Assembly (NCBI RefSeq): GCF_964204645.1
Contig: NC_134027.1
Location: 8,792,485-8,856,484 of the forward strand
Reading direction: 5' to 3'
DNA length: 64,000 nucleotides
Source of the DNA: Tubulanus polymorphus
Taxonomy: Eukaryota > Nemertea > Palaeonemertea > Tubulaniformes > Tubulanidae
The position numbers and the translations under genes are program-made. Shown piece by piece: positions 34,680 through 48,600 of the stretch. The stretch's first letter is position 1; the number at the start of each line of letters is the position of its first letter. Below the pieces are notes generated by a model. It made no database searches. It was not told the DNA's origin and worked only from the letters and a program-made list of their open reading frames with translations.

Positions 34680-37262
34680 ATGGCCAAGTCAAAGAATGCT
34701 TCGAATCATAATCAGAGTAAGTATTACCATAATTGACAAGCCGTGCTGTGGTCGATAACGATGACAAATATTTATTTGCGCTGTCGCATCTGTCATGGCG
34801 AAATGTATTTTTGGCGAGGAACGAATTTATCGTTTTATTTTCCATGTTGATCAATTTATAAATGTGTTTGCTGATGAACCAGACAGTTTACGCCTCACTG
34901 CAATGTGCTGAGCTGTCCCATAGATCTCTTGTTGGATTGTTTTCGCTTGTAATGATTGATCGTGTTGGCTCGATATATCATGGACAACCAAAACAACGCA
35001 AACAAAATTTACTTGATAATTGGTTTTCGGGCTTGGCTTCCGTATGACCCTTATTCTTGGTCTGTCTGTGCATCTGCCTGTGTCCGTGTCCGTTTTTCAG
35101 CTACCTAGCTTTTTTGATAGTAGGTTGATCTTAAGGAAACCTAGGTACGATGTTATTACAGGGGTCTAGTTGTGCAGTGCAAAAAATGGGCTCGATGCGC
35201 CACCTAGTGGCAGAATAGGCACTAAAAGCTCTGGTTGTCAGTGATATGACCTTTAAAAAGTTGTCTTGACTGTCAGGAACTCTACACTAGATCACTTGTA
35301 TCAAAGCCCTTGATCGACAGGCTTTTTTGCTTGATCATAAGATCATTGAAGGTCCGGTAATTGACACCTGAACATTTTTACACAAGATTGATTAGAGATC
35401 AAAGTCAAAGCCCCTTCGAGTAATGTACTGGCTAATTTAGCTTATTAATTAAGCTGAGTGGACTACAGAAAGACCTCCTACGTATAAATTTCCAGTATAG
35501 AGTTTATTCAGAAAATTAAAAGAGATACACTTAAGAGCGAGGAGTCACTTCGATGCACGTATTAGAGGATGAAAACGACACTCATGAGACATACCCGTAA
35601 TGAAAACATATTATTCTACGGAGAATTGGCATTGATAGAAAGTTTGTTTAACGAAAAATTGTTGTTTAAAATGTTTTTTCGTCACCAATTCGACGTTGAC
35701 TACGTGTCTGTAACCGACCTCTTTTTTTCGTCTGAAGGCGCAATGATTGTGTCATAATTGCATCACACGCCGAGTAATCCATATTTACATCGGGGTAAAT
35801 AGTTTTTCTGGATTGAATTTATGCGGATTAATTCAATGCGAAGACGCTGTCATCGTTTTGCATGATTATAGCTGTTCGTATAATATGATGAATGCGATCG
35901 GGCAATTTTCGGATGATGAATTACGGGAGATATATCTTCTGAATGGGACCGATACGTCGAGCCAGATGTCCTCGGCTTCTCATTCGAAATGAATTTACCT
36001 TGAATAGAATGAAAAATGACTACTTCAACTCTGTCGCCAGATTATTAACATTGCCTCTTGCAGGGGTGGATCCATGGGGCGCGCGCCCGCGTTATTCGGC
36101 CGAATGACCTTTAAATTTTCTGCCGAACAAAAATTAAAGAAAATGCTGGTATTGTTAGCATATTTCATTCCTAATAATATCGACCGTCCAGGAAAATTGT
36201 TCAGAAAGCACCTAAAAGCATCAAATTTTTCAAAAATCGGGGCACCTTCGACCCTTGGCACTCGGTAAAGGGCACTAAGTGCATGTAAGTAGTGACCCAA
36301 TATTCCATGTGTGCCCCTTTTCCAAATGGCTAGATCCGCTCCTGGTTGGTTTATGCCTCAAAATTTTGATTATACAGGAATGTATGTGAAAATTGGTACA
36401 AGCATATACATGTATATCGTGTTTAATGGGTTTTTTGTCTTTTTTTACAGACCGCAAACAGCACAGAAATGGTATCAAAAGACCAAGAACTCACAGATAT
36501 CCATCCCTCAAAGGTGTAAGTATACAATACTGTAATTGCCTGTCGGATCGACAGTTTTTCCACGTATTAATGTAAAAAGAACAACTTAAGTATGCATGAG
36601 ATTCGCAGTATTCAAATCTCCAATGACAGTCAGCCCATGATTTCTACTGCGCACATAGATATCTGGGCAGGTTCGCTATCTAAACAAGTTCATGTTACTG
36701 AATTAAGACGTACCGGGTATTACAGTGGCACCTCTTTACAACGAACTTACACGGGACTAGAAAATATGTTTGTTTTATCTGATAGTTTGTTATATCCAGT
36801 ATGAAATTAATTGAATTTTGTTGCTTGGGACGAACTTCTATTTGTAATATCATGCCAGTTCCTTTTATCAAGGTCCCACTGTACAATGAATGAAGATGTT
36901 ACTTCGTTGGTCAACTGATTGGTTGACTCGAAAAAAACATCTGACTATTTCCCTACCTGCAATTTCTGACGTGCAATTTTGTCACCGATGGGTGTTTCTA
37001 AATGGAAAAATTGGCTGGCATTTTCATTATCATCGAGTGTAGGTCTTGGAAATGCGGACTGCCAATTGCTCAAAGACGTCAGCGTGTGTGTTGTTTTCAT
37101 TTGATTGTTACATGTTTTTGATTGCCTTCCACGCGTTTCTATTTATAGGTCGACCCGAAGTTCCTGCGAAATTTACGGTTCGCCAAGAAGCACAACAAGA
37201 AAGTGAAGAAGGTCATCGCGGCGCCCGTCGTTGCGGCACCTGTCGTGAAAACTGACAAATAG
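34680..37262 (+). CDS. RPL29: 60S ribosomal protein L29 (eL29)
   Basis: Exons 34680-34716, 36451-36515 and 37149-37262, in phase, giving 71 residues. It reads MAKSKNASNHNQ|NRKQHRNGIKRPRTHRY then PSLKG|VDPKFLRNLRFAKKHNKK and a short AAPVVAAPVVKTDK tail. This is the complete eL29 family core. The short tail is usual in invertebrates, whereas the mammalian protein has a long basic extension. It is a large-subunit surface protein. Intron 1 is 1.7 kb and holds a hAT-like MITE and a perfect CTCF-type motif. The poly(A) signal AATAAA is at 37283-37288, just after the stop. Open frames seen in intron 1 and on the opposite strand over exon 1 are not supported as genes. Confidence 0.95.
35197..35210 (-). 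promoter_or_regulatory. CTCF-type motif, perfect core
   Basis: Read on the minus strand the site is CCACTAGGTGGCGC, an exact match to the animal CTCF core CCASYAGRKGGCRS. It is in RPL29 intron 1. Binding is not proven. Confidence 0.5.
36061..36344. mobile_element. hAT-like MITE, copy 1
   Basis: It begins CAGGGGTGGATCCATG and ends GGCTAGATCCGCTCCTG, the inverted CAGGGGCGGATCCA terminus typical of non-autonomous hAT elements. Related copies are at 38976-39206 and 60166-60435. No clear 8-bp duplication remains. Confidence 0.7.
36723..36881. mobile_element. Tc1/pogo-like MITE
   Basis: CAGTGGCACCTCTTTACAAC and, inverted, CAGTGGGACCTTGATAAAAG form the termini, and a TA dinucleotide stands directly outside each end, as expected for Tc1/mariner/pogo target sites. 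It lies in RPL29 intron 2. Confidence 0.75.
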
Positions 37263-37282
37263 ATGTTTGTTTGTAACGACTG

Positions 37283-37288
37283 AATAAA
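37283..37288 (+). terminator. poly(A) signal of RPL29
   Basis: AATAAA starts 21 bases after the stop codon, a normal distance for a ribosomal protein gene. Confidence 0.65.
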
Positions 37289-37633
37289 GAAAAAATGTAG
37301 ATACCATACATATGTACCTTTGTGATTTTGTTTCATGGTGCTCTGCTTTACCTCTTTGCCGGAGGAGCCAATCTTATATTTGGCAGGATATATCCATTCC
37401 AAGGTCATACTGATCTTGATGGAGAAAGTTGTCAGCCCCTCGTACAGCATAAAAATGAGAATGCATTGAAATTTGATTTAGTCAATGTAGAAGTTCCCGC
37501 CATAGATAACTTCTGGAATCCATTGGGAGCATTTATCATTCATTGAGGACCTCAGGAAAAGTCAGGAATTTATATTAGGCTAAAAAGGATGATTCATAGT
37601 TTCTCGTTATTGGCTGGATCATTTTGTAACATG

Positions 37634-37765
37634 CTACAAAATTTGTAATCAGTTCATTTCTATCGGGTCTTGTCCGGTTGATCATGATTTTAAAAAAATG
37701 AGCAGGGTAGAAAGGCAGCAGGCTGGGTCACTTTCAAAGCTAAGAAGAAACAATGTATCAATTTT
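37634..37765. repeat. dispersed repeat, copy 1 (partner 60655-60783)
   Basis: TTTGTAATCAGTTCATTTCT, GGGTAGAAAGGC and ATGTATCAATTTTTT recur in the same order at 60655-60783 with moderate divergence. Confidence 0.65.
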
Positions 37766-38359
37766 TTTATGTTCTTATGGTATATCTGAAGGTATTTCAG
37801 GGGCCAAAATGTTTTTGCATATGTAAAGTACACTAAACCTCGTCATACTAGGGCCGGCACAAATGGTCCGAGCTAAGCGAAGTCCCAGTTAAGGAAAAGA
37901 ATAGACGTTTGGAAGTCAGAAGAATAATTTCGTTTTTGTCTCGAGATTTTTAATAGGCGCAGTAAAATAAATTAACACAGATTAAGAAGGCTTAAGAGAG
38001 GAAAAAATTACTGTTTGTCGCATTGCGTCGGCTCTCAGACTGAGACTGGCAAGCTGATAAGCCCGACAAGCTCCTTGGATGCAGAGAAGGCTGTGAAATT
38101 AAACATGAAATCCGACGTAAAATCCTCAAAAGATGTTTACATTGAAATTTTGTGTGAAGATAAGATGAACAGCTTAGTGATGACGAAGGAGAACAGTTTC
38201 GTAACGTAGATAACAACCGCGCTTATATTCCATCCACTTGTATGCACCTAACATGCATATCTAAAGGGATGGATTTGTCGGTTGTACTATTTGCCCATTT
38301 CTAACGGTAGTAACAGAAAAAGGAAGAAGAACGCTGACATTTTAAGATAAAAAAAAGCT

Positions 38360-38630
38360 TTATTGACGGTCGACGTTTCCAATTAATTACGCAACATCAA
38401 GAACAGAAGCCCACACTTAATAGATATTGATAACACATTGTACTCCAAGCCCATGATAGAAAAAAAGAAAGTTGGGGCGGCGGGATTGATTCTTCTGGGC
38501 ATCTGAGGTGAAATACACGAAAACATACTGCGTACTTTGATCATCGAGAGGTTTACATGTATTGATACTCGAATAGAATAAGATAGGTGCATTTAATAAA
38601 CTTTTATTTTCATTCGGCAGATAGACACAT
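38360..38630 (-). CDS. unrecognised candidate terminal exon with poly(A) signal
   Basis: An acceptor (GTTTGTTGCAG) at about 38631 is followed by an open frame to a stop near 38417, including EDIECVYLPNENKSLLNA, FYSSINTCKPLDDQSTQ and FFYHGLGVQCVINIY. About 50 bases further on, AATAAA (minus) lies at 38360-38365. The product family is not recognised and no upstream exon was found, so it may be a pseudogene or chance. Confidence 0.2.
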
Positions 38631-38975
38631 TCAATATCTTCCTGCAACAAACTTGCTTATATTGAAATTGGCGAAAGGAAAATTACCATTCCAGAAACGA
38701 TAGAGTGATGAGATTCCCGATCGCCACAAATCAACAAATTTGCGACCAGTTTGCGACACTTTCAATGTTAAATTCAGACTTTGCATTTGAATGACTTGAC
38801 AAACCTATAACGCAAACTTCATTAAGCTTTTCAGATACTGAATACAATGTTTAGTTCTACTAAGCTCATCTTGCGATCAAGTGACTTGATCTTATAATTA
38901 ACTTTTACTTACATGTAGTTTCCCTCTTACGTTGGCTAAAATAATTGCACATGTATGTCCACTTTTTACAGTCAT

Positions 38976-39206
38976 CAGGAGCGGAGGAGTCCGGTTCGGA
39001 GAGGGGTGCACTGCACCCCAAAATAGGGCATCATATCATATGATTAAAAGGGAAAATCGGAAAACGAAGTTTGAAAATACAGATAACAAGCTTATTAGTT
39101 TAAACTTGTTGCTATCAGTTCATCAGTTTTCATTTTCCTGTAAAATTTCAGGGCAACTCGACCGAGGGGGTGCGCACCCCTGCACCCTCCATTGGATCCG
39201 CCCCTG
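38976..39206. mobile_element. hAT-like MITE, copy 2
   Basis: It runs from CAGGAGCGGAGGAGTCC to CATTGGATCCGCCCCTG. Inside, GGGGTGCACTGCACCCC and GGGGGTGCGCACCCCTGCAC form further inverted copies of the ends. Confidence 0.75.
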
Positions 39207-39209
39207 GCA

Positions 39210-39657
39210 TATATATATTTCAACTTACAGTTACATGAAAATATCTTTCCAGCCCGTCGATAGGGTATGGTTTCATTGGAGAATTATTTCGTCTATTCAA
39301 CTACAGTTTACCGACAACTATATTATTAATTACATCGTTCTAGGTATATTTACACATCTATACAAATAATTTAAATTTACATCATTGACTTAACGTATTA
39401 CATTTATTTATATTTTGTAAATGTATCCTCGCCACGCGCCCCGAAACCTTCTCAGTTCGAGATAGATAAAACAATATCGTTTGTTAGAGTCTCCGCGTTA
39501 TGGGGGCCAATAGCAGAACAATGATGTAAAAATACTTTCGAAAATTCCAAATTTCCAGGAATTGTAGTAACGTCTGTACCACAACACCTCGACACAGTTC
39601 ACAGAGTCGTTTATAGACGGCGCCTCTGCGCAACACAACGCGCGGCTAACGTTTATG
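39210..39657. other. Wnt5 3' flank / UTR
   Basis: No exon was recognised. This is probably the Wnt5 3' UTR; it includes AT-rich sequence at 39370-39420, but no unambiguous minus-strand poly(A) signal was chosen. Confidence 0.35.
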
Positions 39658-42600
39658 TTATTTACACGTATGCACGTCCTGTATGTACGAACACGTTTTA
39701 CACTTGACGACGCAACACCAGTGAAACTTGCATTCGCAACGCTCTTCGATCTTCTGCTTGAACGTATCGTAACCGCGGCCGCAACACATTAAATTGCAAC
39801 CGTCTAGCCCTTGCGAAGTCCGATTGCAACGCCGACCCCGAGTCCCGAGCGAACCGGTGTCCGGGTTGTGCTCGCAATAGTCCGGCGACTGGTCCAAGTA
39901 GACCAGGTCTTCTTTTGATATTTTCTTGAAATTGCTGTTAGTACGAGCGAGTTTCGTACCCCTCCGATTGAATTTCACTTCGGTCGCACCGTCGTATTTC
40001 TCCTTCAGCCGGTGGCCTACCTCGCGAAACGAGGGCAAACTTTGCCAACAAGTTTTTAGACTACAACTGCCCGACACTCCGTGGCATTTACAGGCGATTT
40101 TTGCGTAATTGTAGACAGCCTGAAAAATAGAATTGACGAAATTTAAGTTTTTAGTTCAGGCAAACTTAAATGTACCAGATGTCTTGAAATCAATTGACAA
40201 CTGTGGTGATGTATTTAAATGCAAATTCACATATTTGGATATTTGCCGAGAAAACTGCGTCTTTTATCAATTAAACCCGACACATAGGGTGAAATCGCCC
40301 GAACATATTACTTTGAAAATCACATCTTAATAGTCGAACGACTTTGAAACTATTTCTCGCAGTCGATTAGACTTTTGGGTCATCGGTGACAAAGCGCAGA
40401 TCATCTGTCATGTTTTGTATTTATTGCGCGGCTTTGGAGAAAAATGAACACAAAATATTGTCAGTTAGCCTTTTAAAGAGCCATTGTCGGAAATGTTTTT
40501 GATTGTGTTCACACCGATTAAGCAGTTATGTTTTCGGTAATGTTCTCGTGAAAGGTGTTTTGGTCACGTAAAAATCGCGTTCACAACGCGGACGAGTAAC
40601 AAAACGACGAACATGGGGCATGTTTGTTAACCCTCTACATCCTAGTCCTAGATTAAATGTTATTCTCCTGAGCCCGGTTCCACAGTTTCGAGTTTGAGTT
40701 AACTCCCAGATAAAATAAGTTCATTTTCAAATGTCAAATCAGATTCAAATCTTCACTCCACAACTTTTCCCACAACTCTTTACAACCCCTTTAAGTTAAC
40801 TTAAAGCAAAAATCAGTTCATTTTCAATGATTTAACTCAAGAGTTAAATTTAACTCAGAGCTGTGGAACTGAGTCCAGCTGTGAAAATATTTTTATTATT
40901 ATCGATTTATTTCAATTTGAGATAACGAGTTCACGCGCGAATTTTGTTTGCGTCGTCAAATATTTCAGGTTTTTATCTAGCGATGCCCGTAAGCTAGGCG
41001 CACTCGACGAACTAAACATCTTCTTTGAAAAACGAAAACCGAAATCGATGTTCGTTCACGTAAATGCCCTTTTAGCTGGTGAACGAGAGTGCCAATATTG
41101 AGCGCGATCGGCATTTTCGCTGCCAGAACACAAACAAAACAATGACATTCGATTCGATCGTCATTTTTTTCGTGTTTCGACGCATCGATAAAGCACGCAA
41201 TGACACAATTTCGCATGCCCGGAGCCAGGACGCGATGAACCCTTTCCCTCGATCTCCCGATACGTCGAAACATCGTGTATATTGATACAAAACGTTATGT
41301 ATTAATAGAAAGTTGAATAACATCGATAAAAATACACTTAACCGTGCACTCAAATTACTAATAGAGACGCGAGGAGAGAGTCCTCCATTATATTTGTCAT
41401 GGAACCTATATTTATTCGAAATATCAAGTATTATTGTTATTTGAAATATCCCCTCCAAATGCGTGTGGCATGCGAAATATACATCATACTTTGTACCACG
41501 AAGTAGAATTATCATCCAATTCATACATATATATATATCCTAATTAGTAATTGTTACATTTTCGCTTTGTGTGCATTTTTCCAAGTGGGCATTCATGGAA
41601 TAATGATAGGACTGTACCATTACATCCTCTGCTAGGTTTCATATTTAATCAGTTTCTGGCAGAGCGATGGTATTGACATTCATTGACAAAAAGACTTGTT
41701 AAAGATCCTTGGTAAATATCAATATTCGTGTGATTAATATTTGGTTTTTTCTTAAAGCCATTACAACGTAGCGATTGACAATTTGATGTAATCTGGCGGT
41801 TGTACAGAATACGAAAACAAAATACGTGTAGAATGAACGAATACATTTACTATGTTTTATCAACCGTTCGTTGATGATGTACTCGAATAAAGAAAGTAAC
41901 GAGATGGTGTGGGTCTAAGAATTCCTTTTAGGTGCGCAAAATATTACATCGACAACGAATTTGCTTAGCAAAACGACATGGCCATAATCACAAATGGCAT
42001 AAACTTATGAAACGTCCGTTTGACCGATGTGGAATAATTTGTTCACTTGGATTATCGTTTAAAGTCAAATTACGAGTAAATCGTCCGGTACAATAAAAAC
42101 ACGCGCTTCCCACGGTGAAAACCAACCGACTGTTATTAATATGGGTTCGCGTAGTTGCTCATTAAATATAGGCTACATATATACGTATGTATAGCTCCGT
42201 ATTTATTATTGCTCATTTGTCTGAAGACAATTGGTCCCCGCGACTGCTGCGAGCCATTTTCTATATGGTCGAGATTATCCCATAGTGCTTGTGCATATTA
42301 CAATGCGATGTATCAGCATGGGACCCATCCCGAGTCTTCGTCCGAGATAGTGTCGTCCGAACGAATCGAAAGAATTAACCTTACGTATTCAAAAAGGATT
42401 CTCTGGAAAATCTAAAGCTTCCCCACGACCATTTATGATATTACGACTATAGTCTTTGAGGATCTTCTCACATCTAGTTCGTTTCTTTAAATGTATGATC
42501 AAATTCATTCCATTGACCATCTGAAGTTATCTACAATTCCATAGAGACTTCATTGATATTTGTCACCTATTCATTTTTTTCAGTGAAGAGAAAACAATTA

Positions 42601-45600
42601 TTGACTCGTGGACAGCAGAAGATGAGCTGGCAAAGCCATTAATCCCGTGACTCTACCGGTAACTGTGACTGGATCACTTTCACCTGGTAGTAAGATTGAT
42701 GGCTCTTCCCACGAGACAGTGACTCGCTTTTTCGCAATTTCGGTGACTGAAAATCCCATCATAGGCCAAACAAATGCAATAATTCGCTTATCAATATTAG
42801 AAGAATCACCACCTAGCCTGGATAAATAGGTTTTGGGTAAATATGGAACTTCACGCAAACGTTATCAAACACGATTTTCTCTAACGAAGGAATTGAATCA
42901 TATTCCAACTTGCAGCCTTCGAGAATCCGCAAGCCCTTCCCAGAATATGGACTCGAATCACCTCCCGACACATAGCCTTCGAGACTGATTGGGAAGAATG
43001 ACTTTTTGAACTTTGTTAAATAAATATATGAATATTCTAACGAACAGCGAGCAATCATCCCGATGCGCCAACTTAGGTTGATTCAATCAAGTTCTCGCCT
43101 CGCCTCGTGAAACTCAGAAACGTCTTGATTGGTAAACCAAACATTTTAAGCTCATGGCCTCGGGCAGGTAAATGGCTTTTGTTCATTACGGTAACGATGG
43201 TTTATCGCCGAAGAGACGGCCTCCCATGACAACAGATGCTAGCTGTGAGATAAACCGAGGGAAAATCTGACGGTGACTCGACACGAAATTAAGGTAGACG
43301 AAACATGACACTTATGGTGTGCTTGAATTTTCAAGGGTTCGTTATCTGGGGTAAAGTGTGTAAGAGTCACGAAACCCAGAATATTTTACATTCAGTCGGG
43401 AGAAGCCAGTTATTGAATGAATCCTCCATAGTTAAACACAGGAATGTGGAGCCTTTTCAAAAAATACTGTATTCTTTATCCGTAGATTTTAGATTTTCCA
43501 AAAGTGCATTTTATTTTCATTATCATAATCAGATACTTTAGTGTTTGATATATGTTTTAACATAAGAACATAAACTTAAATAAAATTGTCAGTGTATAAT
43601 TTTCACTGTTATCAGAGTAATCTCCGCAATTTTTGGTGAACTTTTGAATTTCCATTCTCCGGTGTGTCAGAAAAATCCCTGACCTTAAAAAATGAGTGAA
43701 ATTTGATGTTTGTTGAGCGAAGGGCGTCACTTTTTTCATAATCCCGCTACCGTGGCTCAAAGCCTTCAATTTCAACCGTGTCCCCAGTATTTTTATCATC
43801 ACTTATAGTTGGATAATTCTAAGATTTCTCAACGAACTGATCCTGATTTACCGAAGCTAATGTCTACGTGGAAACAACTTTGCATCGAAGTACAGTTATA
43901 GGGAAATAATAGGGAAATAATTTATGTTAGAAAGCCGTCTGCTGCGGTTTCAGTCGCGGAGTCACGTCGCGCAGCAATCATTAATTATACTAATGAATGA
44001 AGATCGGGTTTAAAACGCACTAACTGTCGAGTGCGCGTATCAGATAGTGAAGAACCACCGAAGAGCTTGGATGGTTTACACTTGAACTACTAATATGAGA
44101 GGGAGAATCGGGTGCAAGTATATTTTACCGTTTCAATTGATTTGTCGTTTTTGACCGTGATATTTAAGTATATTTAAGTATCTAAATAGATGTCACCTAT
44201 CGTGCAGTAATTTATACGCGATGTCACGTGATCGGAGTGTGCGCCCTAGATACCCACTTAACCCCTTCCCCGAAACTGGACTCGGTGCCCTTTAAAACAC
44301 GACTTGCACCAGTTTTTTTGTCTAAGATTATAAAAAATGCATTTCAACATTTTTTAACCCAGTAAGCGGCAAGCTCTTCATATTCATGCATGTACGTATG
44401 TAGTTATTTTGAATTCGTATATTTTGTCGAAGTAAAGAAATTAAAAGGATTATCGAATGAAAAAAACTATTTTCTTAATTACGTCGAACTTACCCTTCGC
44501 CCGGCTTCGTTATTGTGATAGTTCATGAGCACCCTGGCTAACCCTCTGGAATGACGTGGATGGTTCTTTTCGCGTTCGCGTATATCCACAAATCCTTGAG
44601 CGAATCTAAATCCGTATTGTATATTGTCCCCACACCCACCCCATATCCAGTCCCGATGTAAGTGCTGCGGTCTCATCGCCCGGCTACATCCACACCGTGA
44701 CAGTTCACCGTCACGACACGACCTTGACACTGAGTGTACGACGCCCGCCGCTGATATCGCGTTCGTGAACGCGGCCTCCCGACTTGCTGAAAATGGAAAT
44801 GAAATAAGTTTAAGTTTTCTTAAGATATTTGTATCGTATTCACATTTTCGTATCGGAATCTAAATTGGCGTTGATATAAAAAAACACACGAATGAAAGAA
44901 AGATTACCTCACTGAATAATACTGATGTGATATCAAGATTTGGAAATACAAAAGGGCTTAAAAACAATGAAATCACTCGTTATGATCCGGTTGTCGTGTG
45001 GTTCAACCACCACAATCTTTGGCGCATCTCCGGCCATTACACCTCTGATTAAAGGTACACTTTATAATGAAGACAGAAACCCCTGCAGGGCTAACTTCTC
45101 AATCTTCTGATCAAATCATGGACTCTAAAATTCATCGTTTTAGGGTCCTTGATCAAATCAACTAGCAAACCAATCCGCGAAACAGTCGATGAATTCGATA
45201 TACCGCGTATTCATCAATAATAGAGCTCTTGATTGATTACTTGTGAAATATCTTAGTACGTACATCACACTGTTGTATTTGCCAAGGTGAAAAGATCGAC
45301 ACCATACTGAATTGAGGGAGTTTTCAAAAGCTTTGATTATCAACGAGTATAGATTTTTCTGCTCGCGGGGTTGCTTATTTAGGGCGGCGTTAGGGCGGGT
45401 AACCCGCGATCTTCGCAGAGATCAGGTCGCGCCTTAACAATGTCGATATCGTGCTTTTGCAACAAAACAGCCCATCGGTACTAGTTGCGACAAATAACTT
45501 TTTGAACTTCAACAAATAATCGCGCAACTGAGCATTCGAAAGACGTCAAACAGTCGAGAGAATGCTATTCCAATCAGATTCTATAATGCCGTATTCAATT

Positions 45601-48600
45601 GCTCTCAACAGGACTGCTCGGCCTGCTGGTTGATTGACGTAAATTCCTGCATATTTTTCATTAGTAGCTCTTAATATGGAGTTTCATTCCGTTAGACAAT
45701 ACCGACGGTGTACAAATACGTACCTATATACATGTATTTAATCTTGGAGATATATTTTCTGTTGTGCGTAGGAAATTTGGTGTTGACACCACGTTAAAAC
45801 GCTTACCGGTTCAGACTGAATGGAAGATTGTTTGAATGAACCGGAAGTGAATTTTCCCGATTTAAAAAAATTTCTGTTAACTCGACCGCCGATCACACAA
45901 CTATATCTGTACTTCGATTTCCCATTTCAAAATCAAACCCCCTATTTCACTCCCGGCAGGTGTGGTGGGTCTGTGAGGGACACTCTATCAAAAAATCAGA
46001 CGAAATTTACCAACCAAATGAATAACAGGGACAATCCCTATTTCAAGATCAAAACGAAAAGTTTGTTTAAGTAAAACTTAAAAACACTTGGTGGAAATTG
46101 AGTGTCATTGTATTTTAACACAGTATAGGACCTGGGTCTGTATGCCTCACAGTATGGGGAGAGCAAAATGTCTAAAATTGTTAGATAATTTTTGGTTGGT
46201 ATGTGGGTGGGTGCGTAGATGATTCTCCTTCTTCGCTTAACTTAGCCTTTAGGCTAGTTTTCATTGTTCGTAAACAATGTTATACACAGTTTACTAGAAG
46301 GATAACATAAAAACTATCGGGTTTCAGTCTTAAATAAACTTCGCCCATTTTTTGTTGAGAAGCGCGGTCTTTCATTTTGACGTTATGTTGTTTCAAAAGA
46401 TATTTTGCCAATTAACTCGCTCTCACCTCGCTTTATACAAGTTGTCAGAATGTGGAAATTTGAACTGATAGTAACAATAGTTGTGTCTATTTCGTTTTCA
46501 TCAATCACATTATATGCTAAACAAACAAAAAACGAAAAGAGATATTTCCCTTCCCATCTCCTACTTCGTTACGCCGAATATTTTAGTCGGAGCTCTGTTT
46601 TATAAGCGTTATCGGGAAGGAATAGTTTTTACGTCGATTTTATCGACGGGGTCCACACTGATAAAAATACCACACACACAAACCGCATAGCGCTGTAGCA
46701 AAGAGATTTCACCACTTACCCTTCAAATTAGCCCCGAGCTCTCATCAAATCTATATACTACAGGGATCATTTGGGACCAACAAAATTCATCCGGGAAATC
46801 TAGATTGGACTGTAAATGGTGTCCGAATTAGACCAAAATTCGGGTTAAGCTGAACCAGATTAAGCGGGTAATGAAATGTTCGACAGGCTTATTTCTAGGA
46901 CTAAAAGTATATATCGTCACCTTTATACATCGTTACACGGGCCATGTTTTGAGGAAGGGTTTCGGTTAATAGGGAAGAATCCTCTGGAATTCGGGTGATT
47001 GCAGCAGCCGAGAACGACTGAATGCATGGGCGCCGAAATTTTTTCACGAGACGGTATAATGTTTACGAACCGACTCACGAATAGCGTAGGTAAACGTAAA
47101 AAGCTAGGATGGTACGCTAAACCTCTGGGGCGCAATACACTTCTTAGACAGGTGCGAGACTGTGACGAATCAGTTAATTATCGGAATATATGAAGCGTAT
47201 CAGCGCATGAAACTCATCTTCTGAGAAGAAATTACTCCACGCTCTCTGAGGATGAGTTACTGCAACTGGAACGGGATGTAAGCTTTTTATACACAAGAAT
47301 TGTAGGGTATTCTTTTTAGGGTATAATATTTTCTGGCGACATTTTTTCAATATACTTAAAAGATTCTTTATCGATGAAACCGAGCCAGGGATCCCTTATT
47401 TTACGAGAATTATGAGACTTATTTTTGACTCCGTTGCAATAATGTTTATATACATAGATACCTTATAGTATGCGTTATAAAGGGGTTCTATGTGAGTCGA
47501 TGTGCACTACGTCATCAATATTTGCATTTCGAAATAATAATTACAACTGTGAATTTTGGCGTTTATTTCATAACTGTTTTTTATTCTTGATAAATTTTGA
47601 TCATCATTTGTGAGATTGGATGTGCGCATCAATATATTGGGGCTAGACTGGTTGCCGGGCAATTCAATTCAATCATCGATATATTCAATCCAAAATAACT
47701 TAACCGATCCTTAATATTAGATAATTTATACATGTATTATTCATTGTCGACAATATTATGCGATATATGTGTCTATTCTTCAAGGCGTAGCACATGCATT
47801 GAATAGCTGCTTAAAAGTGCTAGATTTTATTCATTTCGGTATCCCAGACGATTGCATATATGTCGCGTAAGGGAATGGCTGGAAATTGCTCATTACGCAG
47901 AAGGAATGGCAGCGAAATCGCAGATAAATCAAAACTAAAGTTGGTTTCGCTGAATACTGACGAGGCATTTTACCTTTTTTTCGTGTGAATTTCGCCACCT
48001 CAGCCTCTCTCTATAACCCGCGTCATAATTTAACGCTGCGGCTATAATTCGGCTAAAGAGTGACATTTACCCATAAATCATCGTCCACAACGGGGAAAAT
48101 AACAAATTACGACCGAATAACTTTATTTATAAGATAAGCGTCGACGGTTGATTGTGGCCGCGAGTCAGTCGTAATGTGGTATAGCGCGTCGATCGTGTCA
48201 ACCGCATTAACATAATGACAAAAAGGCAAAACATTCAGGCGCCTGGTAAACAATTACAATCACTCATTACATGTTAGTTATTATGTTCTATGTATTATAT
48301 ATGGTTGCTCATTTCGACAATATTATATACATATGCCGTTAGAATATTCTAAAATGTGTTATTTTATCGAGATTGCTAGCGCGTGTGGCGCTGCTTAATA
48401 AATCAAGGTCGATTCCCATTCGGGAATTATCTAAGATTCATGTTTAACACCTAGCATTTTTGCACGACGTAAAAACCGTTACAATAATGTTTATATAGAT
48501 TAATATAAATGCATTATTTAAGGGCTTCTGTGTTAGCCGATGTGCACTAAGTCATCAATATTGGCGTTTCAAAATAACAATTATAATTGTGAATTTTGGC

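Noticed and set aside
34522-34854. 110-codon minus-strand open frame
   Set aside because: It lies opposite RPL29 exon 1 and its leader, which have solid support on the plus strand.
35569-35992. Two plus-strand frames, the second ending in a hydrophilic FSDDELREIYLLNGTD tail
   Set aside because: They are in different frames, lie inside RPL29 intron 1 on the same strand, and no splice junction joins them.
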